A stretch of DNA of 64,000 bases from Nonomuraea polychroma (GTDB lineage Bacteria; Actinomycetota; Actinomycetes; Streptosporangiales; Streptosporangiaceae): the NCBI RefSeq assembly GCF_004011505.1, contig NZ_SAUN01000001.1:2914001-2978000 (forward strand), given 5' to 3'. The notes beneath the pieces are model-generated. The model was not told the DNA's origin. It searched no databases and was given only the letters and a program-made list of their open reading frames with translations. Position 1 is the stretch's first letter. The number at the start of each line of letters is the position of its first letter. The position numbers and the translations under genes were made by a program. Shown here in pieces: positions 52,954-62,159 of this stretch.

Positions 52954-53376
52954 TCAGGCCAGCGGCTTGACCCAGCGGGACCACTGGGACTGGGGAGCGT
53001 ACCCGGCGGCGGACCAGGCTGGGTGGGCGAGCGTGTTGGCGTCCAGGACCATGGCATCGGCACGGAAGGCGCCGAACGCGGCGAAGCGAGCCTCGGCGGC
53101 GGCCAGCAGTGTCGAGGCGATGCCTTCACGGCGGTGGCCGGGGTGGACGGCCAGGCGGTACAGGTGAGCCCGCCATCCGTCCCAGCCTGCGACAAGCGTC
53201 CCGACCAGCTCGCGCTCGAGCTCTGCGATCAGGAGGGCCTCCGGGTCACGCTCGATGAGCGCCATCACTTTGTCGGCCGAGTCATGGCGGTCGGTGCCCT
53301 CGGCAGCCAACAACCAAAAATCAACAACGGCGTCCACATCGCCCGGTCCGCCGAAACGGACGTTGACCTCCCCCAT
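52954..53376 (-). CDS. GNAT family N-acetyltransferase
   Basis: 140 residues with the GNAT core: LYRLAVHPGHRREGIASTLL (about 72-91) carries the acetyl-CoA loop R-x-x-G-I-A. It transfers acetyl from acetyl-CoA to an amine. ATG 53376 is taken; the frame is open to 53490 but sequence upstream is not family-like. No neighbour gives its substrate. 53377-53613 holds no recognisable gene. Confidence 0.8.
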   Translation of the reverse strand: MGEVNVRFGGPGDVDAVVDFWLLAAEGTDRHDSADKVMALIERDPEALLIAELERELVGTLVAGWDGWRAHLYRLAVHPGHRREGIASTLLAAAEARFAAFGAFRADAMVLDANTLAHPAWSAAGYAPQSQWSRWVKPLA

Positions 53377-53613
53377 GCGGGGAAAGTAGCACATTGAGCA
53401 TCCCCGGCTGCTGCTGGACCTGCTGGGCAGCATCCAGCGGGCCGGCTCACGGGCCGTCCCGCCCATGGCGAACGCTTCCCGATGAGTCATGAGGAAGCGC
53501 TGCGTACCGACTGGCCCAGTGAGATCGACCGCTGGCCGGCCTGGTCCACCATGCTTGCGGCGACGATCGCGAGCATGGCTGGAGTTGAGGTGATCAATGG
53601 CATGGGTGCCGCG

Positions 53614-54132
53614 TCACCTACGCGCGCTACGGACGGTCAGGCGGCCGTAGGGGAGCTCTCCGGTGATGTGGACGTGCAGCTTGCCTGGACGTTGCCGGCC
53701 CGCGGCCTTGCAGGCCACCCGGCCCCATTCGGTGCGCACCCCGTCGGCGTTCGCGCTCGCGCCGGCGGGCAGGATGATCGTGGCACCGCCGTAGGCGAGC
53801 CAGAGCTCGATGTCGATCCGCGCATGCGGGATGTGGGCCCGGGACAGGTCGAGCCGCACTCTGCCGTACTCGGATTCGATGCGCAGCCTGCGCGGGACGT
53901 GCCAGTCGCCCGCCCGCGTGATGCGTCCGCCGGTGGACGCGAGCTGGACCACCTCGTCCGGCAGGTCGGCGACGACCGGCTCCAGCTCGTGGGAGGAGGT
54001 GGCGGTGAGCGCCACTTCAAGCCGCTGCTCCAGCTCGGCGGGGCTGAGCCGGCCGTCCGCGTACGCCTGCTGGACCAGCTCCACCGCCCTGTCACGCTCT
54101 CCGTCGGAGACGTGTGCCATCGCCTGGTTCAT
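53614..54132 (-). CDS. DUF1707/SHOCT-type regulatory protein
   Basis: 172 residues. The N-terminus (about 8-60) is a DUF1707 domain: ERDRAVELVQQAYADGRLSP and the LEQRLEVAL that follows. The C-terminal part (about 85-165) is beta-rich, like a cell-wall-active LiaF-like domain. No membrane segment. DUF1707 proteins are common in actinobacteria, often next to stress operons. ATG 54132 overlaps the permease stop (ATGA), so it is the last gene of the RHH-DUF4097-ABC operon. Confidence 0.75.
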   Translation of the reverse strand: MNQAMAHVSDGERDRAVELVQQAYADGRLSPAELEQRLEVALTATSSHELEPVVADLPDEVVQLASTGGRITRAGDWHVPRRLRIESEYGRVRLDLSRAHIPHARIDIELWLAYGGATIILPAGASANADGVRTEWGRVACKAAGRQRPGKLHVHITGELPYGRLTVRSARR

Positions 54133-54932
54133 TGACTGACGGCCCTCTTGTACAGCCGCGTGGCCAGTGGCACGAACACGGCCAGGAGCACGACCGACCA
54201 CAGGAACGACACCGGCACCGCATGTTGCAGCGGCCAGGCGCTGGGTGCGGGGATGGCCGGGCTGGTGTTGCCGAACAGTTCGCGTGCGGCCTGGATGAGT
54301 GTGGAGACGGGGTTCCATTCGGCGATCGGCTTGAGCGGTCCAGGCAGCCGCGCGCTGTCGACGAAGGCGTTGGACAGGAAGACCAGCGGGAACGACATGA
54401 TGGTCGCGACGTTGTTGAACACCTCGGGCGTGCGCAGGGCCAGCGCGACCGTGGCCGTCACCCAGGAGAAGGCGTACGCGAACAGCAGCAGCATCAGGAA
54501 CCCGAGGGCGGCCTCGAACGGCGAGCTGTGGATGCGCCACCCGACGAGCAGCCCGACGAGCGCCATCGTGACGATGCTGGTCAGATTCATGATCACGTCG
54601 CTGACGGTCTGGCCGGTGAGCACCGCGGAAGGGGACATCGGCAACGTCCGGAACCGGTCGAAGATGCCCTTCTGCAGGTCCTGCGTCAGCGTGTAGCCGG
54701 TGATCTGCCCGCTCGAGGTGATCGTCATGACGAAGATCCCGGGGAGCAGGTATTCCGCGTACGACATGCCGGGCACGTTGATCATGCTGCCGAAGACGTA
54801 GGTGAACAGCAGCACGAACACGATCGGGAGGATGACCACGCCGCCCAGCAGGTCGGGAGCTCTGCGGATCTTCAGGGCGTTGCGCTTGGCGATCGTCATG
54901 CCGTCGGCGACGGCCAGCTGCAGGGTGTTCAT
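54129..54932 (-). CDS. ABC-2 type permease (DrrB type)
   Basis: 267 residues with six membrane segments and the DrrB phrase GIFDRFRTLPMSPSAVLTG (about 97-115). ATG 54932 overlaps the ATPase stop by ATGA; the longer open frame upstream is antisense. Together they form a likely lipid or drug exporter. Confidence 0.9.
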   Translation of the reverse strand: MNTLQLAVADGMTIAKRNALKIRRAPDLLGGVVILPIVFVLLFTYVFGSMINVPGMSYAEYLLPGIFVMTITSSGQITGYTLTQDLQKGIFDRFRTLPMSPSAVLTGQTVSDVIMNLTSIVTMALVGLLVGWRIHSSPFEAALGFLMLLLFAYAFSWVTATVALALRTPEVFNNVATIMSFPLVFLSNAFVDSARLPGPLKPIAEWNPVSTLIQAARELFGNTSPAIPAPSAWPLQHAVPVSFLWSVVLLAVFVPLATRLYKRAVSQ

Positions 54933-55894
54933 CGGACGCTCTCCTTGGTCTTCTCGTCGGCCTGGTGTCCCGTGAGGCTCAGGAACACGTCGTCCAGGGT
55001 CGGCCGGCGCAGGCCGGCATCGCGTACGGTGATCCGCTCGGCGGCCAGGTGGCCGAGCGCCTGGGTCAGTGCGGCCGCACCGCCGGCCACCGGGATCGTC
55101 ACCCGCAGGGCGGCGGCGTCGATCTGCATGTCCCCGAGGGCCAGCGGCGCCAGCGTTCTGGCGGCGCTCTCCAGGTTCGCCGCGTTCGTCACCGACAGCT
55201 CGATCCGATCGCCGCCGACCTGGTCCTTCAGCTCGTCGGCGGTGCCTAGCGCGATCACGCGCCCGTGGTCGACCACCGCGATGCGGTCGGCGAGCTGGTC
55301 GGCCTCCTCCATGTACTGGGTGGTGAGCAGCACCGTCGTGCCCGCCGCGACGAGCCCGGCGATGACGTCCCACAGGCCCGCCCGGGCCCGCGGGTCGAGA
55401 CCCGTCGTGGGCTCGTCGAGGAACAGCACCGGTGGGCTGGCGACCAGCGCGCCGGCCAGGTCGAGGCGGCGTCGCATGCCGCCGGAGTACCCCTGCACGG
55501 GGCGGTCGGCCGCGTCCGTCAGGTCGAAGCGCTCCAGCAGCTCGCGGGCGCGCTGCCGGCTGCGCTTGACGCCCAGGTGGTAGAGGCGGCCGACCATCTC
55601 CAGGTTCTCGGCGCCGGTGAGATGGTCGTCCACGGCCGCGTACTGGCCGGACGCGCCGATGTGGGCGCGCAGCCGTGGCGCGTCGCGTACGACATCTAAT
55701 CCGGTCACCGTGGCGTGCCCGGCGTCCGGCTTCAGCAGCGTGGTCAGGATCCGCACGGTGGTGGTCTTGCCGGCTCCGTTCGGGCCGAGCAGCCCGAACA
55801 CCGTCCCCTCGGGAACGGTCAGGTCCATACCGTCGAGGGCGGTCACGGCGCCGTACTTCTTGACCAAACCCTCGGCCACGATCGCGTCAGGCAT
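54929..55894 (-). CDS. ABC transporter ATPase (DrrA type)
   Basis: 321 residues with Walker A GPNGAGKTTT (about 36-45), signature GYSGGMRRRL and Walker B LFLDEPTTGLD, and a C-terminal DUF4162-like domain (about 235-310), the DrrA layout. Third gene of the five-gene operon, 16 bp after the DUF4097 gene. Confidence 0.9.
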   Translation of the reverse strand: MPDAIVAEGLVKKYGAVTALDGMDLTVPEGTVFGLLGPNGAGKTTTVRILTTLLKPDAGHATVTGLDVVRDAPRLRAHIGASGQYAAVDDHLTGAENLEMVGRLYHLGVKRSRQRARELLERFDLTDAADRPVQGYSGGMRRRLDLAGALVASPPVLFLDEPTTGLDPRARAGLWDVIAGLVAAGTTVLLTTQYMEEADQLADRIAVVDHGRVIALGTADELKDQVGGDRIELSVTNAANLESAARTLAPLALGDMQIDAAALRVTIPVAGGAAALTQALGHLAAERITVRDAGLRRPTLDDVFLSLTGHQADEKTKESVR

Positions 55895-55910
55895 GAGAAC
55901 TCCTCGGTTG

Positions 55911-56849
55911 TCAGGAACGGTGGATGACGATGTCGCCGTGAGTGGTGTGGGCCCGCACCTCGACGACCTGGTCTGTGTGGGCGGGGACGTCGCTGGGGTC
56001 GAGGGAGACGTCCACGGTGCCGTACTTGGAGCTCACGTCCAGCCAGGCGGCGGTGCCGTCCCGGATCCCGAGATCCAGGCCGCCACCGGTGGTCTCCATG
56101 ACGATCGAGCCGGACACCACCTCGCCGATCTCCACGCTGGCGTACGCGGTCTTGGCGGCGACGCCGGCCAGGGCGCGGCCCACGGTGATGTCGCCGTGGG
56201 CGCTGTTCAGCCGCAGCTCGCCGGTCACCTCGCGGAGGCGGACGTCGCCGTGGGAGGTCTTGACCGCGGCGGTGCCGTTGATCTCGCCGATGTGGATGCC
56301 GCCGTGGGTCGTGGTGACCTCGGCGTGTCCGATCGCGCGGGTGACCGAGATGTCGCCGTAGGTGCTCTTCAGCCGTAGCCGGCCGGCTTGCTCGACCCGG
56401 ATGTCGCCGTGGGAGGTGGTGATCGTCACCTCGCCGAGCGGTCCCCGGCACAGGACGGTCGCCGCCGACTTGGCGTCGAGGCGGGAGCCGGCCGGCAGGT
56501 CGATCGTCACGTCGACCGAGCCCGGGCCGTGGAGCAGCGAACGTGCCCAGCTCGCGGGCGACTCGACGAGTTTGTCGAACGAAAGGCCCCAGCCGGAGGT
56601 CAGGCCGGCATGCTCCTGGTCGGTCCGTACCAGGAGCCTGCCGTCGGCGTACTCGACCTCGGTGTGCTCGGCGGCCTGCACGTCGGCGTCGTTGAGCCCG
56701 TCGCTCGGGCGGACTTCGACGACGGTGTCGGTGCGGTCGCTCGCGTTGATCCGGATGGTGGCGGTCGCCATGTCGATGATGGCGACGATGGGTTCGGGGG
56801 TGTCGAAGGTCGGCACTGCGGTCCCCTTGTCGTGGGTTGGCATGGTCAT
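55911..56849 (-). CDS. DUF4097 beta-helix-like protein
   Basis: 312 residues made of about ten repeats of a short beta-strand pair with the core pattern T-x-H-G-D-I/V (TTSHGDIRVE, KTSHGDVRLR, NSAHGDITVG, TTHGDIVIH), the hallmark of DUF4097 proteins, which fold as a right-handed beta helix. The repeats cover about 110-310. Function unknown; such proteins often accompany ABC transporters or LiaF-type sensors. No signal peptide. The ATG overlaps the RHH gene stop by 1 base (TGATG). Confidence 0.85.
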   Translation of the reverse strand: MTMPTHDKGTAVPTFDTPEPIVAIIDMATATIRINASDRTDTVVEVRPSDGLNDADVQAAEHTEVEYADGRLLVRTDQEHAGLTSGWGLSFDKLVESPASWARSLLHGPGSVDVTIDLPAGSRLDAKSAATVLCRGPLGEVTITTSHGDIRVEQAGRLRLKSTYGDISVTRAIGHAEVTTTHGGIHIGEINGTAAVKTSHGDVRLREVTGELRLNSAHGDITVGRALAGVAAKTAYASVEIGEVVSGSIVMETTGGGLDLGIRDGTAAWLDVSSKYGTVDVSLDPSDVPAHTDQVVEVRAHTTHGDIVIHRS

Positions 56850-57379
56850 CAGCGCACCCAGCCGCTGTAGCGGTTGCCGGTCTGCTGGGCCGGGCGCCGG
56901 CCGGAGCGGCGGCCGGCGTCACCGGGATCGAGTGCGGCGGAGACGGCGCGGACCAGCCAGGCGTTGACCGACAGCCCGTCCCGGGTGGCCGCCTCCTCGA
57001 TGCGGGGCTTGAGGTGCTCGGGGACCCGGAGCGAGATCCGGGACGTGCCGCCCTCGTCGGCGTCGGGGGGCGGCGGCGGGGCAGGCGGCCTCCCGGCCTG
57101 CCCTATCTCGCCTTCCTCCTCGAACGAGCGGGCGCTCGGCGGTGGTGTCACGACGAAGGCGGGGTCGCGCCCGCGCAGGCGCACCTCGACCGAGCCCGGT
57201 GCGAGGTCCTGGGTGATCTCGTCCGCGGCGGCTGACAGAGCCTCCAGCAGGGCGAGCCGGGTGGCCGACTCGAGCGTCGCGGCGAGACGTTCCGCCAGCG
57301 CACGAGTTTCCTCGCCGCCCGCCCCGGCAGCGATCGCGAGTTCGCGGCGGAGGTGATCGACATACGGCGCAAGGTCCAT
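56849..57379 (-). CDS. Ribbon-helix-helix protein, probable operon repressor
   Basis: 176 residues. N-terminal 75 residues are helical with a coiled-coil look (about 1-60), then a Pro-rich linker, then a C-terminal ribbon-helix-helix of the Arc/HicB-antitoxin kind, SRISLRVPEHLKPRIEEAAT (about 112-131) with SVNAWLVRAVSAAL after it. RHH dimers bind short palindromes; the 15-bp element repeated three times upstream covers the start codon itself, so self-repression of the whole five-gene operon is likely. No toxin gene is present. Confidence 0.75.
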   Translation of the reverse strand: MDLAPYVDHLRRELAIAAGAGGEETRALAERLAATLESATRLALLEALSAAADEITQDLAPGSVEVRLRGRDPAFVVTPPPSARSFEEEGEIGQAGRPPAPPPPPDADEGGTSRISLRVPEHLKPRIEEAATRDGLSVNAWLVRAVSAALDPGDAGRRSGRRPAQQTGNRYSGWVR

Positions 57380-57444
57380 GACGTCATAGTGGCATCACTA
57401 TGGCGTCATGACAACTGCTGTTTCCTGGCCACTATGACGTCATG
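57377..57444. promoter_or_regulatory. Three copies of a 15-bp operator
   Basis: The 15-mer CACTATGACGTCATG occurs at 57430-57444 (exact), at 57396-57410 (one change, CACTATGGCGTCATG) and inverted at 57377-57391 (exact). The first pair forms a 14/15 palindrome around GCAT, and the inverted copy includes the ATG of the RHH gene. This fits binding by RHH dimers. Confidence 0.8.
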
Positions 57445-57580
57445 GAGACGCCACGAGCTTCGCAGGCGTCTGGGGTGCTGCGCATGGAGCCTTTGCGTGA
57501 GACCGGCCAGGCGTTGTCAGCGGAGTCCGGACGAGGCACGGATTCTTCCTGCGTGTCAGTCGGTGCGGGACTGCTCTGCG

Positions 57581-59551
57581 TCACTTCTGCGATCTCAGCA
57601 GCAGGGCGAGGGCCCAGTCCTGGTCATTGGCGAGCGGGTCCGGCTGGTGCGCGGGTCGGCCGTCCACGCAGCTGGGCATCATGAAAGCGCAGGTGGCCTG
57701 GCCGTCCGGGCCGAAGTCGACCAGGTTGGCCGTGAAGATGGCGTCGGCGACCCGCTCGCAGTCCTCGGTCCGGAGCACGTCGGGCAGCTGCCGCAGGGCA
57801 ACCGCCGTGAGCACACTCCAGTAGTGCGGGAACGTGTCACCCCACTGACGATCGATCCCGAACCAGAACCCGTCCCAGTGCCGGATGCCGATGTCACGCA
57901 GCCGGACGTGCGGCTGCGGCCCACCGAACGCCCGCAGCCACCGGGTCGCCGTACGCAGCGCCGACAACAGCCGGTCGTCGGGTGTGAGGTCGTACGCGGT
58001 CGCGAGCAGGCTGACCAGCGGCGCCACCATCGACTGCTCGTAGCTCACCTCGTGCGCGGGCAACTCGGTGCCGCGGCCGGCGAACCCGAGCGCGTGCTCC
58101 GTCAGCGCATCCCGCAGCACCTTCGCCCGCGCCGGATCTCCGTGCTCCTCCAGCGAGGTCGTCACCGCCACCACGGCCTCGGCATGTCCGATCAGCAAAT
58201 GGTCCCGGACACCGAGCGCGTACGACGCCTCCAGCAACCGGGCCGCGAGGTCGAGATCCGCCGCGTCGCCGTACAAGGCGAACTGGTCGTGGAAGAAGTG
58301 CGACAGCCAAGGAGTGTTGTAGAGCCGCAGCCCATGGGTCGCCGGCCGGCTGCCCCGGCGGACCGAGCCGTCCGGCAGGACCAGGCACTCGCGGGCGAAA
58401 CGAGCGAACCCCCGCAGGGCCTCGTCGATCGCGGCCGTGTCACCCCAGCCCCGCATGCGGGCCTGCTGCAGCAGCACGGCCATGCCCACGCGTTCGGCGC
58501 CGTCGGTCCAGTCCTGCCAGCCGTTCTCGGCCTGGCGGAGGCCGGTGCGCGTATCCACCGGCACGAACGCGGACCGCTCCGGTTCCGGCCGCTCAACCGG
58601 CCGATGCTCACCCAGGATCCGCGCGGCACGAGCCTCCGCCAACTCCCGCACCGGCGCGAGGAAGGCGACCGCCGCCCGGCTCCGGCGACCGTCACGCTCC
58701 AGGTCGACATGCTTCACGCCATGCTCGTACGACGTCAGGTCCGGCCCAGCGAACAGCGTCGTACCCTCGGCGAGGTCGATGCCGAGGACGGCTCCGACCG
58801 GTGCGGTCAGCGACGGCAGCCGGGCCGGTGCGTCGGTCGCGGCGAGGAACGCCTCGCGATTCGCGTACCAGCCGAGCTCCCAGCGGAGGGTGTAACTCTC
58901 GCCGGGGAGCAGCTCGATCACCGGCTGACCGCCGAACGCGGCGGGGTTCCGCGCATGATCAGTCGGATGCACGACAAGATGACCGCGGACGTCGGATCCG
59001 GTGGCGCTGTTGCGGGACTCGACCGAGTACGCCCACAACGCACCCTCGCGGACGATCGCACCGAGCAGCGGCGGCGTACCCGACATCGGCTCGGCCAGCA
59101 CCCACGCCCACGCTCCGCCGGTGAACACATGCGCATGACAACTCCGCGCCAGCGAGGCCGCCGCACCGTCGTACACATCCCGGATCGGCACATTCACCCC
59201 GATCCCGGTGATCTCCAGCGGCTTGCTCCCGGTGTTCGTCCACCGGTAGGTCTCGACGTACCGCTCACCCGCCACCCGGCGATCGATCTCCAGCTCCAGC
59301 CCGGCGACCGGCCGATGCCGCGCGATCACGCCATCGGAGCGCCATTCGACCGCGTACGGCGCCTGCCAGCGGCCGGCGCCGCACGACGTGATCACGAAAC
59401 CCGCACCCCAGGAGTGATCCGGCCCGTGCCAGGACTCGATGGATTCGTCGAGCAGATACAACCGGTCCGGGTCCGCGGCATGCTCGAACGCCACCGGCGC
59501 CGCCTCCGCACCGAGAACCACCCGGCCGTCACCGAATGAGAGCACAGTCAT
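57581..59551 (-). CDS. Uncharacterised protein, beta-sandwich plus alpha-barrel layout
   Basis: 656 residues in two parts: a beta-rich N-terminal region (about 1-290, phrases FGDGRVVLG, YVETYRWTNTGSKPLEI) and a helix-rich C-terminal region (about 330-656) with many conserved-looking Trp, His and Tyr residues. This is the layout of carbohydrate-active enzymes built on an (alpha/alpha)6 barrel, but I recognised no catalytic motif, so the function is open. No signal peptide. ATG 59551 is taken; GGGG lies 5 bases ahead. It stands alone between the RHH operon and a TetR gene. Confidence 0.6.
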   Translation of the reverse strand: MTVLSFGDGRVVLGAEAAPVAFEHAADPDRLYLLDESIESWHGPDHSWGAGFVITSCGAGRWQAPYAVEWRSDGVIARHRPVAGLELEIDRRVAGERYVETYRWTNTGSKPLEITGIGVNVPIRDVYDGAAASLARSCHAHVFTGGAWAWVLAEPMSGTPPLLGAIVREGALWAYSVESRNSATGSDVRGHLVVHPTDHARNPAAFGGQPVIELLPGESYTLRWELGWYANREAFLAATDAPARLPSLTAPVGAVLGIDLAEGTTLFAGPDLTSYEHGVKHVDLERDGRRSRAAVAFLAPVRELAEARAARILGEHRPVERPEPERSAFVPVDTRTGLRQAENGWQDWTDGAERVGMAVLLQQARMRGWGDTAAIDEALRGFARFARECLVLPDGSVRRGSRPATHGLRLYNTPWLSHFFHDQFALYGDAADLDLAARLLEASYALGVRDHLLIGHAEAVVAVTTSLEEHGDPARAKVLRDALTEHALGFAGRGTELPAHEVSYEQSMVAPLVSLLATAYDLTPDDRLLSALRTATRWLRAFGGPQPHVRLRDIGIRHWDGFWFGIDRQWGDTFPHYWSVLTAVALRQLPDVLRTEDCERVADAIFTANLVDFGPDGQATCAFMMPSCVDGRPAHQPDPLANDQDWALALLLRSQK

Positions 59552-59671
59552 TTCAACCCCGCAGTGGTGAAGCCGCTGACGCAACGGCGTCGCGTGAACG
59601 TGAACAGGACCGGCATCGGCAGACGCGATTACGCCACCCCCAAGGATCCACGCGGCCGTGTAGGGCCTGTG

Positions 59672-60271
59672 TCACTCCTCGCTTGGTGATGGTGCGAGCC
59701 AGCGGCGGGTCAGGTCGCGGACGCCCGCCAGCCAGCGTTGCGGTTGCTCTCCGGCGGCGATCGCGTCTGCGGCGCCGTGGAGGACGGTGAACAGGATCGT
59801 GGCGGCGATATGCGGGTCGACCGGGCGGAACGCGCCCTCGTCCATGCCGCGGCGCAGCGCCTTGGCGATGGCGGCGATGGTGTCCAGCCGCCCTTCGCCC
59901 GCGGGTGCGAGCGCGGAGTCGGAGTGGAAGACGGCGGTATGGAGCCCGCCGGGGCGGGCGATGGCCTCGATGGCCGCCGCGCATTCGGCGTCGAGGGTGA
60001 GCCACCAGTCGATCGGCTCGGTGGATTCGGCCAGCCGGTGGAACCGGTCCACGTAGTCCCGCAGCACGCGGTCCCGTACCGCGGCGAGCATCTCCTCCCA
60101 GGAGGAGAAGTAGACGTAGAAAGTCCCCTTGGCGGCGTCGGCTTCGGCGGTGACGGCTTGAACCCAGTTGGTCACCTTCTGCCCGGAGTCCAGGAGCCGG
60201 ATGGCGGCATCGATGAGTTCACTGCGCCTGGCCTCGGGGGAGAGGCGGCGCCGGCTCCTGGAGGTGACCAC
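59672..60271 (-). CDS. TetR family transcriptional regulator
   Basis: 199 residues with a TetR helix-turn-helix whose recognition helix reads AAKGTFYVYFSSWEEML (about 47-63), then a ligand-binding domain. The helix 1 region is a little degenerate (VTNWVQAVTAEADA), so DNA specificity may be unusual. An inverted repeat lies just upstream of the start, so self-control is likely. The 120-bp downstream uncharacterised gene and the P450 gene upstream are possible targets. Confidence 0.8.
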   Translation of the reverse strand: MVTSRSRRRLSPEARRSELIDAAIRLLDSGQKVTNWVQAVTAEADAAKGTFYVYFSSWEEMLAAVRDRVLRDYVDRFHRLAESTEPIDWWLTLDAECAAAIEAIARPGGLHTAVFHSDSALAPAGEGRLDTIAAIAKALRRGMDEGAFRPVDPHIAATILFTVLHGAADAIAAGEQPQRWLAGVRDLTRRWLAPSPSEE

Positions 60272-60293
60272 CGCACCAGGTTAGCTGAACGTC

Positions 60294-60322
60294 AGCGCTT
60301 CAGCTTGATCATCTGAAGCGCT
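60294..60322. promoter_or_regulatory. TetR operator
   Basis: AGCGCTTCA (60294-60302) and TGAAGCGCT (60314-60322), 9-bp perfect arms with an 11-bp spacer, 22 bp upstream of the TetR start. Position and form suit autorepression. Confidence 0.65.
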
Positions 60323-60364
60323 CGCCAGGGCCGGCGTGCCTCCCGCTCCCATCCGGCACGCTCC

Positions 60365-61617
60365 TCACCTCGTCACCCCCGCATGGGAGATGAGCAGCTC
60401 GCTGACGCCGCGGAGGTTGACGTGCTCCCGGTACGGCGGCGGGTCGGCGACGAGTTCGGGCTGCCGGACGCGCCGGGCGAAGGCGGCCAGCGCCAGCCTG
60501 CCTTCGAGCCTGGCCAGTGGCGCGCCGAGGCAGAAGTGCGGGCCGAAGCCGAAGCCCAGATGCCGCACCTGCTCGCGGTTCGGGTCGAACCGGTCCGGGT
60601 CCGGGTTGGCCTCCGGGTCCCGGTGAGCCGAGGCCAGCAGGAGGAAGACCAGGCCGCCTGCGGGCACCTTCGCGTCCCCGACGCGCAGGCCCTGGTCGGC
60701 GCCCCGGACGGTGAGCTGGACGGGCGGGTCGTAGCGCAGGATCTCCTCGACGACCGCGGGCGCCGTGCCGGGGTCGGCGCGCAGGGCGGCGAGGTGGCCG
60801 GGGTGCCGCAGCAGGGCGAGCACGCCGTTGGCGATCAGGTTGACCGTCGTCTCGTGCCCGGCCACCAGCAGCAGCACGATCGTGGAGACCAGCTCGTCAT
60901 GGCTGAGCACGTCGCCGCCGTCCTCTGCGGCGAGCAGCTCGGAGATCAGGTCGTCCCGGCGCGGCCGCTTGCGCCGGTCGGCGACGAGCTCGTTGACGTA
61001 CCGGTGCAACTCGACCTCCCCCTGCATCCACTCCGGGGTCTCGCCGTTGCCGTCGTAGTGGTTGTCGAACCCGTCGAACAGCCGGGTGAGCTGGGCGGAC
61101 CACCCGTGGAACAGCCGCTCGTCGGCCGGCGGGACGCCGAGCATGCGGCAGATGACCGCCACCGGCAGGGGGTAGGCGAGGCCGGACAGCACGTCGAACG
61201 TCTCCCGCTCGGCCGCGCCGTCGAGGTACTCGCCGACCAGTTGGGCGATGGAGGCCTCCATCCGGGCGACGGCACGGGCGGTGAACGCGCTGCTGACCAG
61301 GCGGCGCAGCCGGGTGTGGTCCGGAGGATCCAGGGAGAGGAACCATGGCTGCCGGACGGAGGACGGCGCGTGCGCGGGATACGGGTCGGCTGCCTGACCG
61401 GCCTGAAAGACCGGTCGCGCTCGGCGCTGAGTCGCGGGTCGCGCAGCAGCGTCTCGCAGTCGCGGTAGCTCGCCACCACTAACGAGGACATCTCCTCGAT
61501 CCATACCGGGCCCAGGGCGCGGAACTCTGCGTAGATCGGGTACGGGTCGGCCCTCGACGCGGGGTCGAGAAGCCTGCCGACCAGGCGGGAACCGGGTGTC
61601 TGGCTGTCGGTTGCCAT
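60365..61617 (-). pseudogene. Cytochrome P450 gene with a frameshift
   Basis: A full-length P450 of about 415 residues is spread over two frames. The N-terminal part (from ATG 61617, LLDPASRADPYPIYAEFRAL) runs to about 61410, and the rest, from ADPYPAHAPSSVRQPWFLSL on, continues in another frame. The I-helix LLLVAGHETTVNLIA, the ExxR motif (EEILR) and the haem loop FGFGPHFCLGAPLARLE are intact. One base inserted or lost near 61400-61415 explains it, either a real mutation or a sequencing error. AAGGAG precedes the start. Substrate unknown. Confidence 0.75.
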
Positions 61618-61647
61618 GAGCATCGCACTCCTTGGGACGCACACTAT

Positions 61648-61680
61648 TGACCTTGGGTCATTAATAGTGACCTCAGGTCA
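61648..61680. promoter_or_regulatory. Twin palindromes of the P450 promoter
   Basis: TGACCTTGGGTCA (61648-61660) and TGACCTCAGGTCA (61668-61680) are near-identical 13-bp palindromes with centres 20 bp apart, two helical turns, so two dimers could bind side by side. They lie 31 bp upstream of the P450 start. They differ from the operator of the adjacent TetR gene. Confidence 0.7.
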
Positions 61681-62159
61681 ATATGTCAACGGCAACGGCG
61701 CCGCCCCGTTGGCCATCACGCACTTCTCCGGCACCCGCCGCACCGGGGTGCTGGGACTATTTCCTCAGGAACGACGCTCAGCTCAGCGCTTCGCACGTTT
61801 CGTGTCAGAGGAGGATCTGAAGATCGAGGTCCGCAAGGTCGAGGCCGTGAAGGCCACCGTCAAGGACCGGTGGTCAGCCGTTCTCGCCTGGCGGGGGCTC
61901 CCGCCGAGGAGTCGGCCGCCGCTTCGCCCGCCGGCTTCCGGTCCGCGCTGGTTCCGCTCACCGGCCAGTTCTGGTGGGCGCCGTTCTGCGCCACGCTGCT
62001 GCTCGGCCAGGAGCCGCTCGCGATCGTCCCGGCCTGCCGGGAGTAGGTCGGCCGGTTCATCGCCTGGCGCCGCGGAACAACTGGAGGTTGAGAGACCGCC
62101 GCGCGGGATATGCCGGACGGCAGATGCCGGCGCGGGGCGCTCCGGGCGAGGTTGGTGTC
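61681..62159. other. 479-bp gap with decayed coding-like sequence
   Basis: No intact gene. Plus-strand scraps such as FARFVSEEDLKIEVRKVEAV and TGQFWWAPFCATLLLGQEPL look protein-like but are in different frames and end at stops (TAG at 62044). They may be remains of one gene; I could not name it. Confidence 0.35.

Noticed and set aside
56849..57379. Toxin-antitoxin pair
   Set aside because: The RHH protein resembles antitoxins, but the neighbour is a DUF4097 protein and no toxin fold was seen.
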